NCBI RefSeq assembly: GCF_030296775.1
Contig: NZ_AP027742.1
Location: forward strand, 1,426,001-1,490,000
Reading direction: 5' to 3'
Length of the DNA: 64,000 nt
From: Claveliimonas bilis
GTDB lineage: Bacteria > Bacillota > Clostridia > Lachnospirales > Lachnospiraceae
A model generated the notes under the pieces. It did no database searches. It saw only the letters and a program-made list of their open reading frames with translations, and was not told where the DNA came from. Within the stretch, counting starts at the first letter, position 1. Every line of letters starts with the position of its first letter. This document shows, piece after piece, positions 51,933 to 60,179 of the stretch. A program made the translations under genes and the position numbers.

Positions 51933-52268
51933 ATGTTCAACCTTGAAGAAAGAAAAGAAGGAATTTCAAAGAAGGAGCTGGAAGAGACAGCGCTCCGGTT
52001 CCGGATTGGTGATGAGGTATATATACCTGCAGCATTGATTGAAGATTATGACAGAGAAAATAAAGAAGCGACCGAAGCGGTAGTGCAGCAGATATGTAGG
52101 CACCATATTGTGTTTAAATTAAAGAAAACTGGAGTTATGCGCTCTTTCGTCCTTCCTGATTGTATGAATATAACAGTAACCAAGCCATCTGATTTTACGG
52201 TTTCTGGCATAGATAGAAAAATGAATGATACACTATCTTCTATGGACAAGAAAGAGGAAGAGCATTAA
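51933..52268 (+). CDS. Hypothetical protein (111 aa)
   Basis: A 111-residue protein with AAAGGAG before ATG 51933. An N-terminal helix (ISKKELEETALRF) leads to a beta-rich part (FRIGDEVYIPAALIEDYD, ICRHHIVFKLKKTGVMRSFVLP) resembling small SH3-like or translation-type barrels. The C-terminus is charged. Its stop overlaps the truncated IS110 gene by 4 bases, so the end of this gene lies at the insertion boundary and may not be native. Confidence 0.6.
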   Translation: MFNLEERKEGISKKELEETALRFRIGDEVYIPAALIEDYDRENKEATEAVVQQICRHHIVFKLKKTGVMRSFVLPDCMNITVTKPSDFTVSGIDRKMNDTLSSMDKKEEEH

Positions 52269-52639
52269 GCCCTCCCCCTCACATAGCTCCCCGGAACCAG
52301 ACCTAATCGAAATAAATCCCCAATCCATTTGGAATCTTTTGTATCATCCTTATTACCTTTGATAGCTTTCACCCATTTAGGATTAGCAATAGTGACATTC
52401 ATTTCGTCCTCCAAAAGGTTAAAGACAGGAACCCAGTATTTACCGGTAGATTCCATACAGACATCATGGCAATCGTTTTCCAGCAGCCATTCTTTGAATT
52501 GCAGAATAGAATGGTTAAAAGTGGAGAACCGCTTCTTCTGATAGGAAGGCTGAACTCCGGAAGAGGTTTTAATGATTGTGGCAACGAGAAAAGATTTGTG
52601 AACATCGACGCCACAACAGGTTTGATAAACAACTTTCAT
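52265..52639 (-). pseudogene. IS110-family transposase remnant
   Basis: ATG 52639 with GAAAGGAG upstream opens the N-terminal part of an IS110/IS1111 transposase: CCGVDVHKSFLVATII (first catalytic Asp) and CMESTGKYWVPVFNLLE (the Glu), then KAIKGNKDDTKDSKWIGDLFRLGLVPGSY. IS110 transposases are about 400 residues; this stops after 124 with an unrelated RGRA end, so about two thirds are missing. The break near 52275 adjoins the 111-residue gene. Upstream sequence of the old element probably extends to about 52850. Confidence 0.85.
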
Positions 52640-53194
52640 AGTCAAAAAACTCCTTTCAAGTTTGATAAAGAAGCCATTGACTGTTCCATCACACAATTAA
52701 CAGAGAAGTTAAAACAATTCTTACTGTGCGGTCTTATAGAGCCACTTATTTGTGCTTGAAAGATGAAACTTACACTGATTACCATGCTGTCTAAAACAGA
52801 AGAAAGTCTTTACGACTCACCTCCCCGTGCTTTGTAGTATAGCTTCTTTAACCATTATTTTATCAGCAACGTGGAGGATTGGAAGACTTTCATTACTATT
52901 TGTGCCGCCAACTTGGCGGCGGAATGGAGATTACTATGAAAAGGGGAAATAATACAGGCATCAATTCGACATTTCTAAACTATTTCGAAGATCCAATAGT
53001 ATCCGTTTCGATGGCATTGTTGATTGTGGACTATGAATAAATAACATTCAATTAAAAATGAAATAAGTGGTTCGGTATATTAAAATAATCTATAAATCAA
53101 ACTGCTTTCCGTGCTGGCATTATGAAGTACAGTATGATATGCTTTTATCTGTGTTTATAGAAAAATATATGAGTGATGAAAGGAAGAATTTTGT
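52640..53194. other. Boundary region between mobile DNA and the DUF4418 cluster
   Basis: A 555-base gap. The first 200 bases look like the 5' end of the truncated IS110 element. From 52853 to 53040 a short open frame encodes about 60 residues ending STFLNYFEDPIVSVSMALLIVDYE, with a possible ATG at 52936. It resembles the broken end of an older gene; coding is doubtful. 53041-53194 is AT-rich and probably holds the promoter of the DUF4418 gene. Confidence 0.4.
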
Positions 53195-53614
53195 ATGAAC
53201 AAAAGAAAAATTAGCGGAATCATTATATTAATTGCAGCTATTTTTATGATTGGGGCAGTGAAAGTCTGGGCACCGGTTTGTCAGAAATCCTTGGAACTTG
53301 CCAATGGTGGCGAAACCCATATGAAGTGTTTTTATTATGGAACGACCATGATGTATATCGGGGTACTTCTTTTGGCGGAGGCTATTGTTATGTTTTTTGT
53401 GAAGAATACAAGAGCAGTCGGTATTATCGCAGTTGTTACAGGTCTTTTGATGATTGCACTGACAAGTGGAAATATAGGAATCGGTGTTTGCCCAAATCCG
53501 GAGATGATGTGTAATTCCACCGCATTGTGGGGAAGAATAGGTGCAGTCGTGGCAATGTTTGGCGGTATCGTTGCAATTATTGGAGAAGGTACCAACATTC
53601 CGCAGGTAAAATAG
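53195..53614 (+). CDS. DUF4418 membrane protein
   Basis: A 139-residue protein with four membrane helices (about 8-26, 47-68, 74-92, 112-131). Cysteines face the same side in the loops: C29 after the first helix, the HMKC pair (about 42-45) before the second and VCPNPEMMC (about 98-106) before the last. This is the DUF4418 pattern. AAAGGAAG precedes ATG 53195. It is the first gene of the cluster and is followed after 37 bases by an FtsX-type permease, a common pairing. Function unknown; the paired cysteines hint at metal or redox chemistry. Confidence 0.82.
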   Translation: MNKRKISGIIILIAAIFMIGAVKVWAPVCQKSLELANGGETHMKCFYYGTTMMYIGVLLLAEAIVMFFVKNTRAVGIIAVVTGLLMIALTSGNIGIGVCPNPEMMCNSTALWGRIGAVVAMFGGIVAIIGEGTNIPQVK

Positions 53615-53651
53615 TGGAATGTTATTTTTATATTGGACTGGTGGTAAAGAA

Positions 53652-54869
53652 ATGGGTAAGGAAAAAAGAATCAATTGTTTTTCAATTGCGGTTAGAAATT
53701 TGAATGCACAGATGTACCGAAGTCTGTTTATGATGTTTTTTGTGCTTCTCATGTCAGCAACATTCTTTTTCAGTAATGTATTAGTAGAGAATATGAGACT
53801 TGGAATCAAAAATACAACGGAGAGAATGGGAGCAGATATTATAGTGATTCCGAATAAGGGAACGGAAGATATCAGAGAATCATTATTTTCCGGAACACCT
53901 TGTTCTGTGGCAATCTCAAAAGACTGGGTGGAAAGGCTTGGAAAAATCGAGGGTGTAAAAAGACTGTCACCGCAGCTTTATGTTGCTACGCAGGCAGCAT
54001 CCTGCTGTGATGCAGCAGTTCAGCTTATCGCATTTGATCCAAAGACAGATTTTGTCGTGAGTCCATGGCTGAGTGAAAAGCAGGAACTGAATCTCGAAGT
54101 GGGAGAAGTTGTGGTCGGCTATAATGTTGCGGCTAAAATTGGTCAAAATATAAAATTTTATAATACGGAATTTAAGGTGGCAGCAAAGCTTGATAAGTCA
54201 GGAATGGGATATGATAATTCTGTTTTCATGACTTTCGATACAATATATAAACTGGCAAATTCCGATATTGTATCTGAGAATCTGGATAAAGAGAATCTGA
54301 AAAATATCGCATCCATGATTATGATCGAGGTAGAGGACGGCGTGTCAGTAGGTTCTTTCGGCGTGGATCTTCAAGAGGCATATCCGGAAGAAGAGGAAAT
54401 CTATGCATGTACAGCAAGTGATTTGATGAGCGGAATGGCAAAGGAAGTGGAAAAATTGTCGGGATACGGCAATTTATTGATTGTATTGCTTGTTGTATCT
54501 ACGGCTCTTGCCTTAATCAGTATTTTTATGCTTACAATCAATGAAAGAAAATATGAGTTTGGTATTTTGTATGTTCTGGGAGCTAAGAGACGACAAGTGT
54601 TCCAAATTATTATATCGGAAGCAATGATTATTAGTTTGGTCGGAGGATTTATCGGGTTAATTGTGGCGTATTTCGGAATGGCTGTTTTTGGTGATGTAAT
54701 TCGTAAAAAACTGGAGATTCAATATATGAGTATGAAATTGGAGCAGGTAGGAATGACGGCTCTAATCTGTATGGGAATTTCATTCTTGACAGGAATACTT
54801 GCTGCTGTTAGTTCTGTATATAGAATCAGTAAAGAAGAACCGTACCGGCTGATAAGGGAGAAAGAGTAA
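53652..54869 (+). CDS. ABC transporter permease, FtsX/MacB type
   Basis: A 405-residue permease: one N-terminal membrane helix (about 25-46), a large outer domain of about 210 residues (MacB periplasmic-core-like) and three C-terminal helices (about 270-385) with NERKYEFGILYVLGAKRRQVFQII, the typical FtsX coupling stretch. Such permeases do not move small solutes through a channel but work mechanically on lipids, lipoproteins or peptides. The ATPase gene follows after 1 base. The outer domain has a CC pair (about 117-118). Confidence 0.9.
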   Translation: MGKEKRINCFSIAVRNLNAQMYRSLFMMFFVLLMSATFFFSNVLVENMRLGIKNTTERMGADIIVIPNKGTEDIRESLFSGTPCSVAISKDWVERLGKIEGVKRLSPQLYVATQAASCCDAAVQLIAFDPKTDFVVSPWLSEKQELNLEVGEVVVGYNVAAKIGQNIKFYNTEFKVAAKLDKSGMGYDNSVFMTFDTIYKLANSDIVSENLDKENLKNIASMIMIEVEDGVSVGSFGVDLQEAYPEEEEIYACTASDLMSGMAKEVEKLSGYGNLLIVLLVVSTALALISIFMLTINERKYEFGILYVLGAKRRQVFQIIISEAMIISLVGGFIGLIVAYFGMAVFGDVIRKKLEIQYMSMKLEQVGMTALICMGISFLTGILAAVSSVYRISKEEPYRLIREKE

Positions 54870-54870
54870 G

Positions 54871-55536
54871 ATGATAAAAACAAAAGGTTTGACAAAAAAA
54901 TTTAGCAGAAACGAAAAAGAGTTTTACACATTGAAAGATGTGAGTCTACATGTAGGAAAAGGTGAATTTGTCGGTATCGCAGGACATTCAGGAAGCGGAA
55001 AAACAACCTTTTTCAATATGATTGCAGGTCTGACAAAACCTACTTCCGGTAAAATCTACATAAACGACAAGGAAATTACAGCAATGTCTGAAAATGAACT
55101 GGCGGAATGCAGAAATAAGGAAGTTGGTTATATTTTGCAAGGTAGCAGTCTTCTTAATAATTTTACGGTATTGGATAATGTCTGCATGCCGGCGTATTTA
55201 GCTTCTTCTTATGAAAAGAAGAGAGAGCATGCAAGAAAGCTGCTGAAGGAAATGGGAATTGAGCATTTGGAAAATGAATTTCCAGAGTTTTTGTCAGGCG
55301 GAGAGCGAAAGAGAGTTTCCATTGCCCGCGCCATGCTGAATGAACCATTAGTTATTCTTGCCGATGAACCGACCAGCAATCTGGATATGGAGAATTCTAA
55401 AAAAGTCATGGAGTTATTAAAACAGATCAGCGAACAGGGAACGACTGTGTTGGTAAGTACACATGAATTGGAATGGTTAAAATATACGGATTATGCCATG
55501 GAGATGGAGGATGGTGTCTTAAAACACTATAGATAA
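54871..55536 (+). CDS. ABC transporter ATP-binding protein (LolD/MacB type)
   Basis: A 221-residue ATPase with Walker A GHSGSGKTT (38-46), Q-loop in GYILQGSSLLNNF, signature LSGGERKRVS, Walker B VILADEPTS and the H-loop STHELEW. It is the partner of the permease 1 base upstream and belongs to the MacB/LolD group. AAGGGAGAAAG precedes ATG 54871. Confidence 0.94.
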   Translation: MIKTKGLTKKFSRNEKEFYTLKDVSLHVGKGEFVGIAGHSGSGKTTFFNMIAGLTKPTSGKIYINDKEITAMSENELAECRNKEVGYILQGSSLLNNFTVLDNVCMPAYLASSYEKKREHARKLLKEMGIEHLENEFPEFLSGGERKRVSIARAMLNEPLVILADEPTSNLDMENSKKVMELLKQISEQGTTVLVSTHELEWLKYTDYAMEMEDGVLKHYR

Positions 55537-55573
55537 TATCTATAAATATAGAAGTATATATTTGTGGAATCGA

Positions 55574-55603
55574 TTGGACATGAAAAATCTACTTAAGTAT
55601 AAT
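55574..55603 (+). promoter_or_regulatory. Promoter of the YdjX-like gene
   Basis: TTGGAC at 55574-55579 and TATAAT at 55598-55603, spacer 18. It marks a second transcription unit inside the cluster. Confidence 0.65.
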
Positions 55604-55664
55604 AGAAATGGTGAGTCATATACAGAAATCACTCTAATACTAAACTACAGGAAAGGAGAAAACA

Positions 55665-56387
55665 GTGGAAGAAAAGGATTTAACGAAAAAAAGAAGTAGA
55701 CGAATTCAACAGATTGTTGTAATTGCCCTTTTTGCAGTGGCTATTTTATCATACTTTTTTGTCCCAGGTGTCAGAAAGATGGTAGGTACTATTACGAAGA
55801 TGTTTGCTACGGGTGATTTTACGGTTGTCAAAGAGTTTGTTGCTTCTTACGGAGCCTACGCAGCAGCAGTTTCTTTCATGTTAATGATTGCACAGTCAAT
55901 AGCAGCGCCGTTGCCAGCCTTCTTGATTACATTTGCGAATGCAAATCTTTTTGGCTGGTGGAAGGGTGCAATTCTTTCATGGAGCAGCGCTATGGCTGGA
56001 GCGGCAGTATGTTTCTGCATCGCAAGAATTCTCGGACGTGATGTGTGCGAGAGACTTACAAGCAAGGCAGGACTCAAGCAGATTGATGAGTTCTTTGAGA
56101 AACATGGAAGAATGAGTATTCTGATTGCAAGACTGCTTCCGTTTATGTCATTTGACATTGTGAGTTATGCAGCGGGTCTTACGTCCATGTCATTTTGGAG
56201 CTTTTTTGTAGCGACTGGTATTGGACAGCTTCCGGCAACTATCATTTATTCTTATGTTGGAGGAATGCTCACAGGTGGAGCAAAACTATTTGTGACAGGT
56301 TTACTTTTATTATTCTCAATTTCAGCATTGGTTGTTTTGTTCAGACAGCTTTATGTAGAAAGACAGAAGAAAAAAGCCAAAAAGTAA
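55665..56387 (+). CDS. TVP38/TMEM64 family membrane protein, YdjX-like (first copy)
   Basis: A 240-residue membrane protein starting at GTG 55665 with GGAAAGGAG upstream. About five or six helices; the family core is PLPAFLITFANANLFGWWKGAILSWSSAMAGAAVCF (about 85-120, over two lines of the pattern), then RLLPFMSFDIVSYAAGLTSMSFW and the GxGQLPATIIYSYVG end. It belongs to the VTT/DedA-like scramblase superfamily. In E. coli, ydjX and ydjZ of this family flank ydjY exactly as here. Substrate unknown. Confidence 0.88.
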   Translation: MEEKDLTKKRSRRIQQIVVIALFAVAILSYFFVPGVRKMVGTITKMFATGDFTVVKEFVASYGAYAAAVSFMLMIAQSIAAPLPAFLITFANANLFGWWKGAILSWSSAMAGAAVCFCIARILGRDVCERLTSKAGLKQIDEFFEKHGRMSILIARLLPFMSFDIVSYAAGLTSMSFWSFFVATGIGQLPATIIYSYVGGMLTGGAKLFVTGLLLLFSISALVVLFRQLYVERQKKKAKK

Positions 56388-56412
56388 AAACAGTAAAGAT
56401 AGGAGAAAAAAT

Positions 56413-57084
56413 ATGAAATTAAGAAAAATGGCAGCAATTTTTGCCGCAGCAGCAATGGTATTTTCTTTGGCAGCATGTGGCGCTAAAGATACAACTTCTG
56501 ATGACGGAACAAAAAAAGATACAGAAGCAGAAACTATGATTGTAGATAAAGAAAATAAAGAAATCACAATGCTTTGCGAAGTAAACGGAACATATTTTAC
56601 AGAGCCTACAAGACACGGTATTGTATATGCAGAAGGTTCTAACGGAGAGAAAGCTGTACTTCGCGGACTTGCTGATGAGAAAGAGTTTTATCAGGCACTT
56701 CTTGATATCGGTGCAACTGCAGGTGACAACCTGACAGATGAGGATATGAAAGCGGGTCCAGATAATGGTAAAGCTGTAGAAGGTGACAAATTAAATGTAT
56801 TTGTAAAATGGGAAGGACAGGATGAGATTCCATTTGCTGATATCATTAAGTGTTCTGAGGGAGAATATGAGATGGACATCCGTTTCGGCGGCAACATTGA
56901 GAGTGCAAAGAAGTATAATACAGGTTGTGTACTTTGCCTTGACAGCTGTGCAACGGGTATCACAAGTGATGCAACATGGCCGACAGGAACAACTCAGAAT
57001 GAAGTTGCAAAATTCTATGGTGATGATTCCGTATTGCCGGAAGATGGAACACAGGTAACAGCAATCTTCCGTTTAGCTGAGTAG
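56413..57084 (+). CDS. YdjY-like lipoprotein
   Basis: A 223-residue lipoprotein: signal peptide with lipobox LAAC, C22. The mature part contains the YdjY-type block EITMLCEVNGTYFTEPTRHGIVYAEGSNGEKAVLRGLADEKEFYQALLDIGATAGDN (spread over about 50-105) and five more cysteines (C54, C142 and GCVLCLDSC near 170), which may hold a metal or cluster. Its place between two TVP38-family genes matches E. coli ydjX-ydjY-ydjZ. AGGAG precedes ATG 56413. A membrane protein gene follows after 2 bases. Confidence 0.82.
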   Translation: MKLRKMAAIFAAAAMVFSLAACGAKDTTSDDGTKKDTEAETMIVDKENKEITMLCEVNGTYFTEPTRHGIVYAEGSNGEKAVLRGLADEKEFYQALLDIGATAGDNLTDEDMKAGPDNGKAVEGDKLNVFVKWEGQDEIPFADIIKCSEGEYEMDIRFGGNIESAKKYNTGCVLCLDSCATGITSDATWPTGTTQNEVAKFYGDDSVLPEDGTQVTAIFRLAE

Positions 57085-57086
57085 TA

Positions 57087-57482
57087 ATGAGTTACATAAA
57101 AAGTATTTATACAGGTTTTTTGTGGGCATTGACAATTGCTACTCTCTGCTTTAAAAATGAGTGGCTTCAAATGCGTGTAAATACAGGATTGATTTTTGGC
57201 GGACTTTTGTTGGTTCTTTCAATTGTGCTAATTTTACTTTCCCAAAAGAAAAAAATAACACTGAATTGGATAACGACGTTAGGAAGCCTTATAATCTGTA
57301 CGGTAATCGGTCTTGCCGTTTACGGTTTTAGCAGAATGAAAGTAGTGCCTGCAGCATTGGTACGAGAAGGAATTAATCAGACAAGAATTCCATTTGCAAC
57401 TATCAATAAGGTGTTGTTAATAGTGACTTTTGGAGGAGCTATTATAATTTTGGCAACAGAGCTAATGAATAGAAAGAAATAA
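57087..57482 (+). CDS. Small four-helix membrane protein, unknown
   Basis: A 131-residue protein with four hydrophobic helices (about 6-22, 33-51, 60-79, 105-126). No family recognised. It begins 2 bases after the YdjY-like gene, so translation is likely coupled. It has no counterpart in the E. coli ydj-ynj cluster. A terminator follows. Confidence 0.72.
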   Translation: MSYIKSIYTGFLWALTIATLCFKNEWLQMRVNTGLIFGGLLLVLSIVLILLSQKKKITLNWITTLGSLIICTVIGLAVYGFSRMKVVPAALVREGINQTRIPFATINKVLLIVTFGGAIIILATELMNRKK

Positions 57483-57495
57483 AATATAACAAAAA

Positions 57496-57541
57496 TGCCT
57501 TGAAGGAATTACAGTTGTTCGTGATTATTCAAGGCGTTTTT
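57496..57541 (+). terminator. Terminator inside the cluster
   Basis: TGCCTTGAA pairs with TTCAAGGCG (one wobble), followed by T5. It divides the cluster between the 131-residue membrane protein and the second TVP38 gene. Confidence 0.75.
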
Positions 57542-57579
57542 ATATAGAAAAGACATGGTGTAATAGGAGACAAGATAAA

Positions 57580-58272
57580 ATGCAAAAGAAAAAGAACTGG
57601 ATTAAAATCATAATATTTGTATGTATTGTGACGGGGATTTTAATGTTAAATCATCATTATGGCTGGTCTTCTTACCTTGGAGATATGAGCAATCTTATGT
57701 TCCTAAAAACCATGGTAGAAGAAAATATTGTGGCTGCATTAGCTTTATATATTATAATTACAATTGTCGGATGTGTCGTACTTGCCCTTCCGGGCGTTAC
57801 TTTTGCAGTAATAGCGGGAATGTTATTTGGCCCGATATGGGGGATTTTTGCTTGCCTTCTAGCAACAACAGTAGGTGCAATGCTGGCATTTCTCGTAGGA
57901 AAGTTCTTTTTGAAAGATGCAGTTAAGCCAATGCTTGAAAAGAATAAATTAATGAAAAAGCTGCTGTTTTCAGATGATAGGAAAAGCGATATTATTATAC
58001 TTATAATAACCAGAATGGTTCCAATATTTCCTTATAATCTGCAAAATTTTGCCTATGGGATTACGGATATCGGGTTTTGGAAATATTCGATTTTAACCTT
58101 TGTATTTATGTTTCCGGGGGTGTCCTTTTTCACAATTGGAGCGGCAGGACTTACTGCGGGAGAAGATAAATGGAAATACTTTTTAATTGCCGGTGTATTG
58201 GCGGTTGCGGTAACGGTAGCCGGACTGTTGATAAAGAAGAAATTTCTTGGAAATGAGATAGACGCGGAGTAG
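57580..58272 (+). CDS. TVP38/TMEM64 family membrane protein, YdjZ-like (second copy)
   Basis: A 230-residue membrane protein of the same family as the gene at 55665 but clearly diverged: ALPGVTFAVIAGMLFGPIWGIFACLLATTVGAMLAFLVGKF is the core (about 72-112), followed by RMVPIFPYNLQNFAYGITDIGFW and the FPGVSFFTIGAAG end. AATAGGAG precedes ATG 57580. Two non-identical copies around a YdjY protein suggest a heteromeric membrane unit. Confidence 0.88.
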   Translation: MQKKKNWIKIIIFVCIVTGILMLNHHYGWSSYLGDMSNLMFLKTMVEENIVAALALYIIITIVGCVVLALPGVTFAVIAGMLFGPIWGIFACLLATTVGAMLAFLVGKFFLKDAVKPMLEKNKLMKKLLFSDDRKSDIIILIITRMVPIFPYNLQNFAYGITDIGFWKYSILTFVFMFPGVSFFTIGAAGLTAGEDKWKYFLIAGVLAVAVTVAGLLIKKKFLGNEIDAE

Positions 58273-58277
58273 AAAAA

Positions 58278-59255
58278 ATGAGTGAAATAAATGTAGAAAA
58301 TTGTATCCATTGCGGTCTTTGCACGAGAAATTGTTCCTTTTTGAAAAAATATGATTTGGATCTTCAGAAGTTTTCAGAGCATCCAGAACTGGCATATTCT
58401 TGTTTTATGTGCAGAAAATGTTCACAAGTTTGTCCTAAAAAAATCAGCGGAGAAAAGATTGCGCTTGCAATGCGCAAAGAACAGGTGCAAAATGGAGAAG
58501 GTGCAAAAAAGGATTTGGCATATAGAGGGCTTTTATGGGAAAAGAACAGATATAAGTTTGCCAATTATAAAAAGAGCAAAAAGAAGTCTGTTTTTATGCC
58601 TGGCTGCAATTTTTCTTCCTTTTTTCCAAAGACAACGAAACGTCTGGAGGAAATTATGAAGAAGCACGATATAGGAATTCTGTATGAGTGCTGTGGAAAG
58701 CCTGTTTATGAATTGGGATTGATATCGGATGCAGAAAATAGTTTGCAACGTATAGAAGAACGATTGAGGAAAAATGGAGTGGAAGAGCTTATTCTTCTTT
58801 GCCCGAATTGTTATCATTTTATGAAAGACAAAATCAGGATTCCGATTGTTACTATTTATGATAAACTGAAAGAATTGGGCGAAGGAAATGTGGTGAAAAA
58901 GGATGTGATTCCTATGTATTATCCGTGCCCAGACAGAAAAGACAAGATTCTTTTTGAAGATATGCGGTACTTTTTGAAAGGGAAAATTGAATCACCGTTT
59001 CAAAATGTACAGTGTTGCGGGCTCGGTGGGTGCGCGGCGGCAAAAGAACCGGAACTATCCAAAGGAATGCCAAAGCAAGTGATTGAAGGAGATACAAAAA
59101 TTCTTTATACATATTGCGCTTCTTGTGTATGTAATTTTAGAAGAAAAGGATTTGAAGAGGCGTATCATGTACTTCCCCTCATATTGGGAGTGGATGAAAA
59201 AGTACCTCTTGGCATGCAGCCATTTTTTAACCGGGCAAAACACTTGGTGATATAA
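58278..59255 (+). CDS. (Fe-S)-binding oxidoreductase, heterodisulfide-reductase-like
   Basis: A 325-residue protein. Two 4Fe-4S sets stand at the N-terminus: C9, C12, C15, C19 (CIHCGLCTRNC) and C42, C45, C48, C52 (CFMCRKCSQVC). Two CCG-type motifs follow, YECCGKPVYELG (about 135) and VQCCGLGGCAA (about 243), as in HdrB/GlpC/LutA proteins that handle disulfides or pass electrons. It starts 5 bases after the YdjZ-like gene. A redox protein in a transport cluster suggests that the substrate is reduced or a thiol; this is inference. Confidence 0.88.
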   Translation: MSEINVENCIHCGLCTRNCSFLKKYDLDLQKFSEHPELAYSCFMCRKCSQVCPKKISGEKIALAMRKEQVQNGEGAKKDLAYRGLLWEKNRYKFANYKKSKKKSVFMPGCNFSSFFPKTTKRLEEIMKKHDIGILYECCGKPVYELGLISDAENSLQRIEERLRKNGVEELILLCPNCYHFMKDKIRIPIVTIYDKLKELGEGNVVKKDVIPMYYPCPDRKDKILFEDMRYFLKGKIESPFQNVQCCGLGGCAAAKEPELSKGMPKQVIEGDTKILYTYCASCVCNFRRKGFEEAYHVLPLILGVDEKVPLGMQPFFNRAKHLVI

Positions 59256-59282
59256 ATCTGCGAAAAGTACGTGGGAGAGAAT

Positions 59283-60167
59283 ATGGCATTAAAAATTATT
59301 ACGGATTCAGCCTCTGATTTACCAAAAGCAGTAACAGAAGCGTTAGAGATAGAAGTGATTGCGACACCTGTGCTTATAAATGGAAGTGATTATTTTGACG
59401 GCGAGACCATACAGGCAAAAAAAATTTATGAAATTTTGCGTGACGGAAAAGAAACGGTATCCACTTACCATATCAATACATATATGTTCATAAAGCATTT
59501 TGAGCCATATGCAAAGCGAGGAGACCAGTTGATTTACATTTGTTTTTCTACGGGAATTGCAGGAACATACAATGCGGCAAATCAAGCAAAAGAGGATTTG
59601 ATGGAGATATATCCGGATTTTGATTTGACAATTATTGATTCGAAATGTGCGTCTTTGGGCTTTGGACTTGTTGTAATGTATGCAGGTTGGATGCTCCGGG
59701 CAGGGGCTCAAAAAGAGGAGATTATAGAAGCTATAAAATATCATTGTGAACATATGAGACATGTGTTTACTGTAGATACACTTGAATATTTGTTGAAGAG
59801 TGGACGAATCGGTAAGACTTCTGCCATAGCCGGAGAGATTTTGAATATTCGCCCTATCATTACTGTGGATGACAATGGAAGTTTGAAAGCGGAAGAGAAA
59901 GTGCGAGGAAGAACAAAATCTATCCGTAGACTAATTGATTATGTGGGAGAGCATGGTGTAGAGCTTTCTAAACAAACGGTTGGAATTGTTCATGGTGATG
60001 ACGAGGAGACGGTGAATAAAATAAAAGAAATGCTAAGAGAAAAATATGGGGTAACCCTTACGATAGATAATTATGTAGGGTGTGCGATAGGTGCTCATAC
60101 TGGTCCCGGAATAGTGGGGATTGTTTTTTTGGATGCGCATTCACCGTATATTACAAAAGAAACCTAG
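59283..60167 (+). CDS. DegV family protein
   Basis: A 294-residue fatty-acid-binding fold protein (FakB-like). The N-terminal ITDSASDLP (7-15) and the C-terminal GAHTGPGIVGIVF are typical. The fatty-acid loop usually reads TSxPS; here it reads VSTYHINTYMF, which lacks the usual Pro and the second Ser, so ligand choice may differ. GGGAGAG precedes ATG 59283. In the cluster it lies between the Fe-S protein and the importer. Confidence 0.88.
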   Translation: MALKIITDSASDLPKAVTEALEIEVIATPVLINGSDYFDGETIQAKKIYEILRDGKETVSTYHINTYMFIKHFEPYAKRGDQLIYICFSTGIAGTYNAANQAKEDLMEIYPDFDLTIIDSKCASLGFGLVVMYAGWMLRAGAQKEEIIEAIKYHCEHMRHVFTVDTLEYLLKSGRIGKTSAIAGEILNIRPIITVDDNGSLKAEEKVRGRTKSIRRLIDYVGEHGVELSKQTVGIVHGDDEETVNKIKEMLREKYGVTLTIDNYVGCAIGAHTGPGIVGIVFLDAHSPYITKET

Positions 60168-60179
60168 GAGGAAAGAAAG

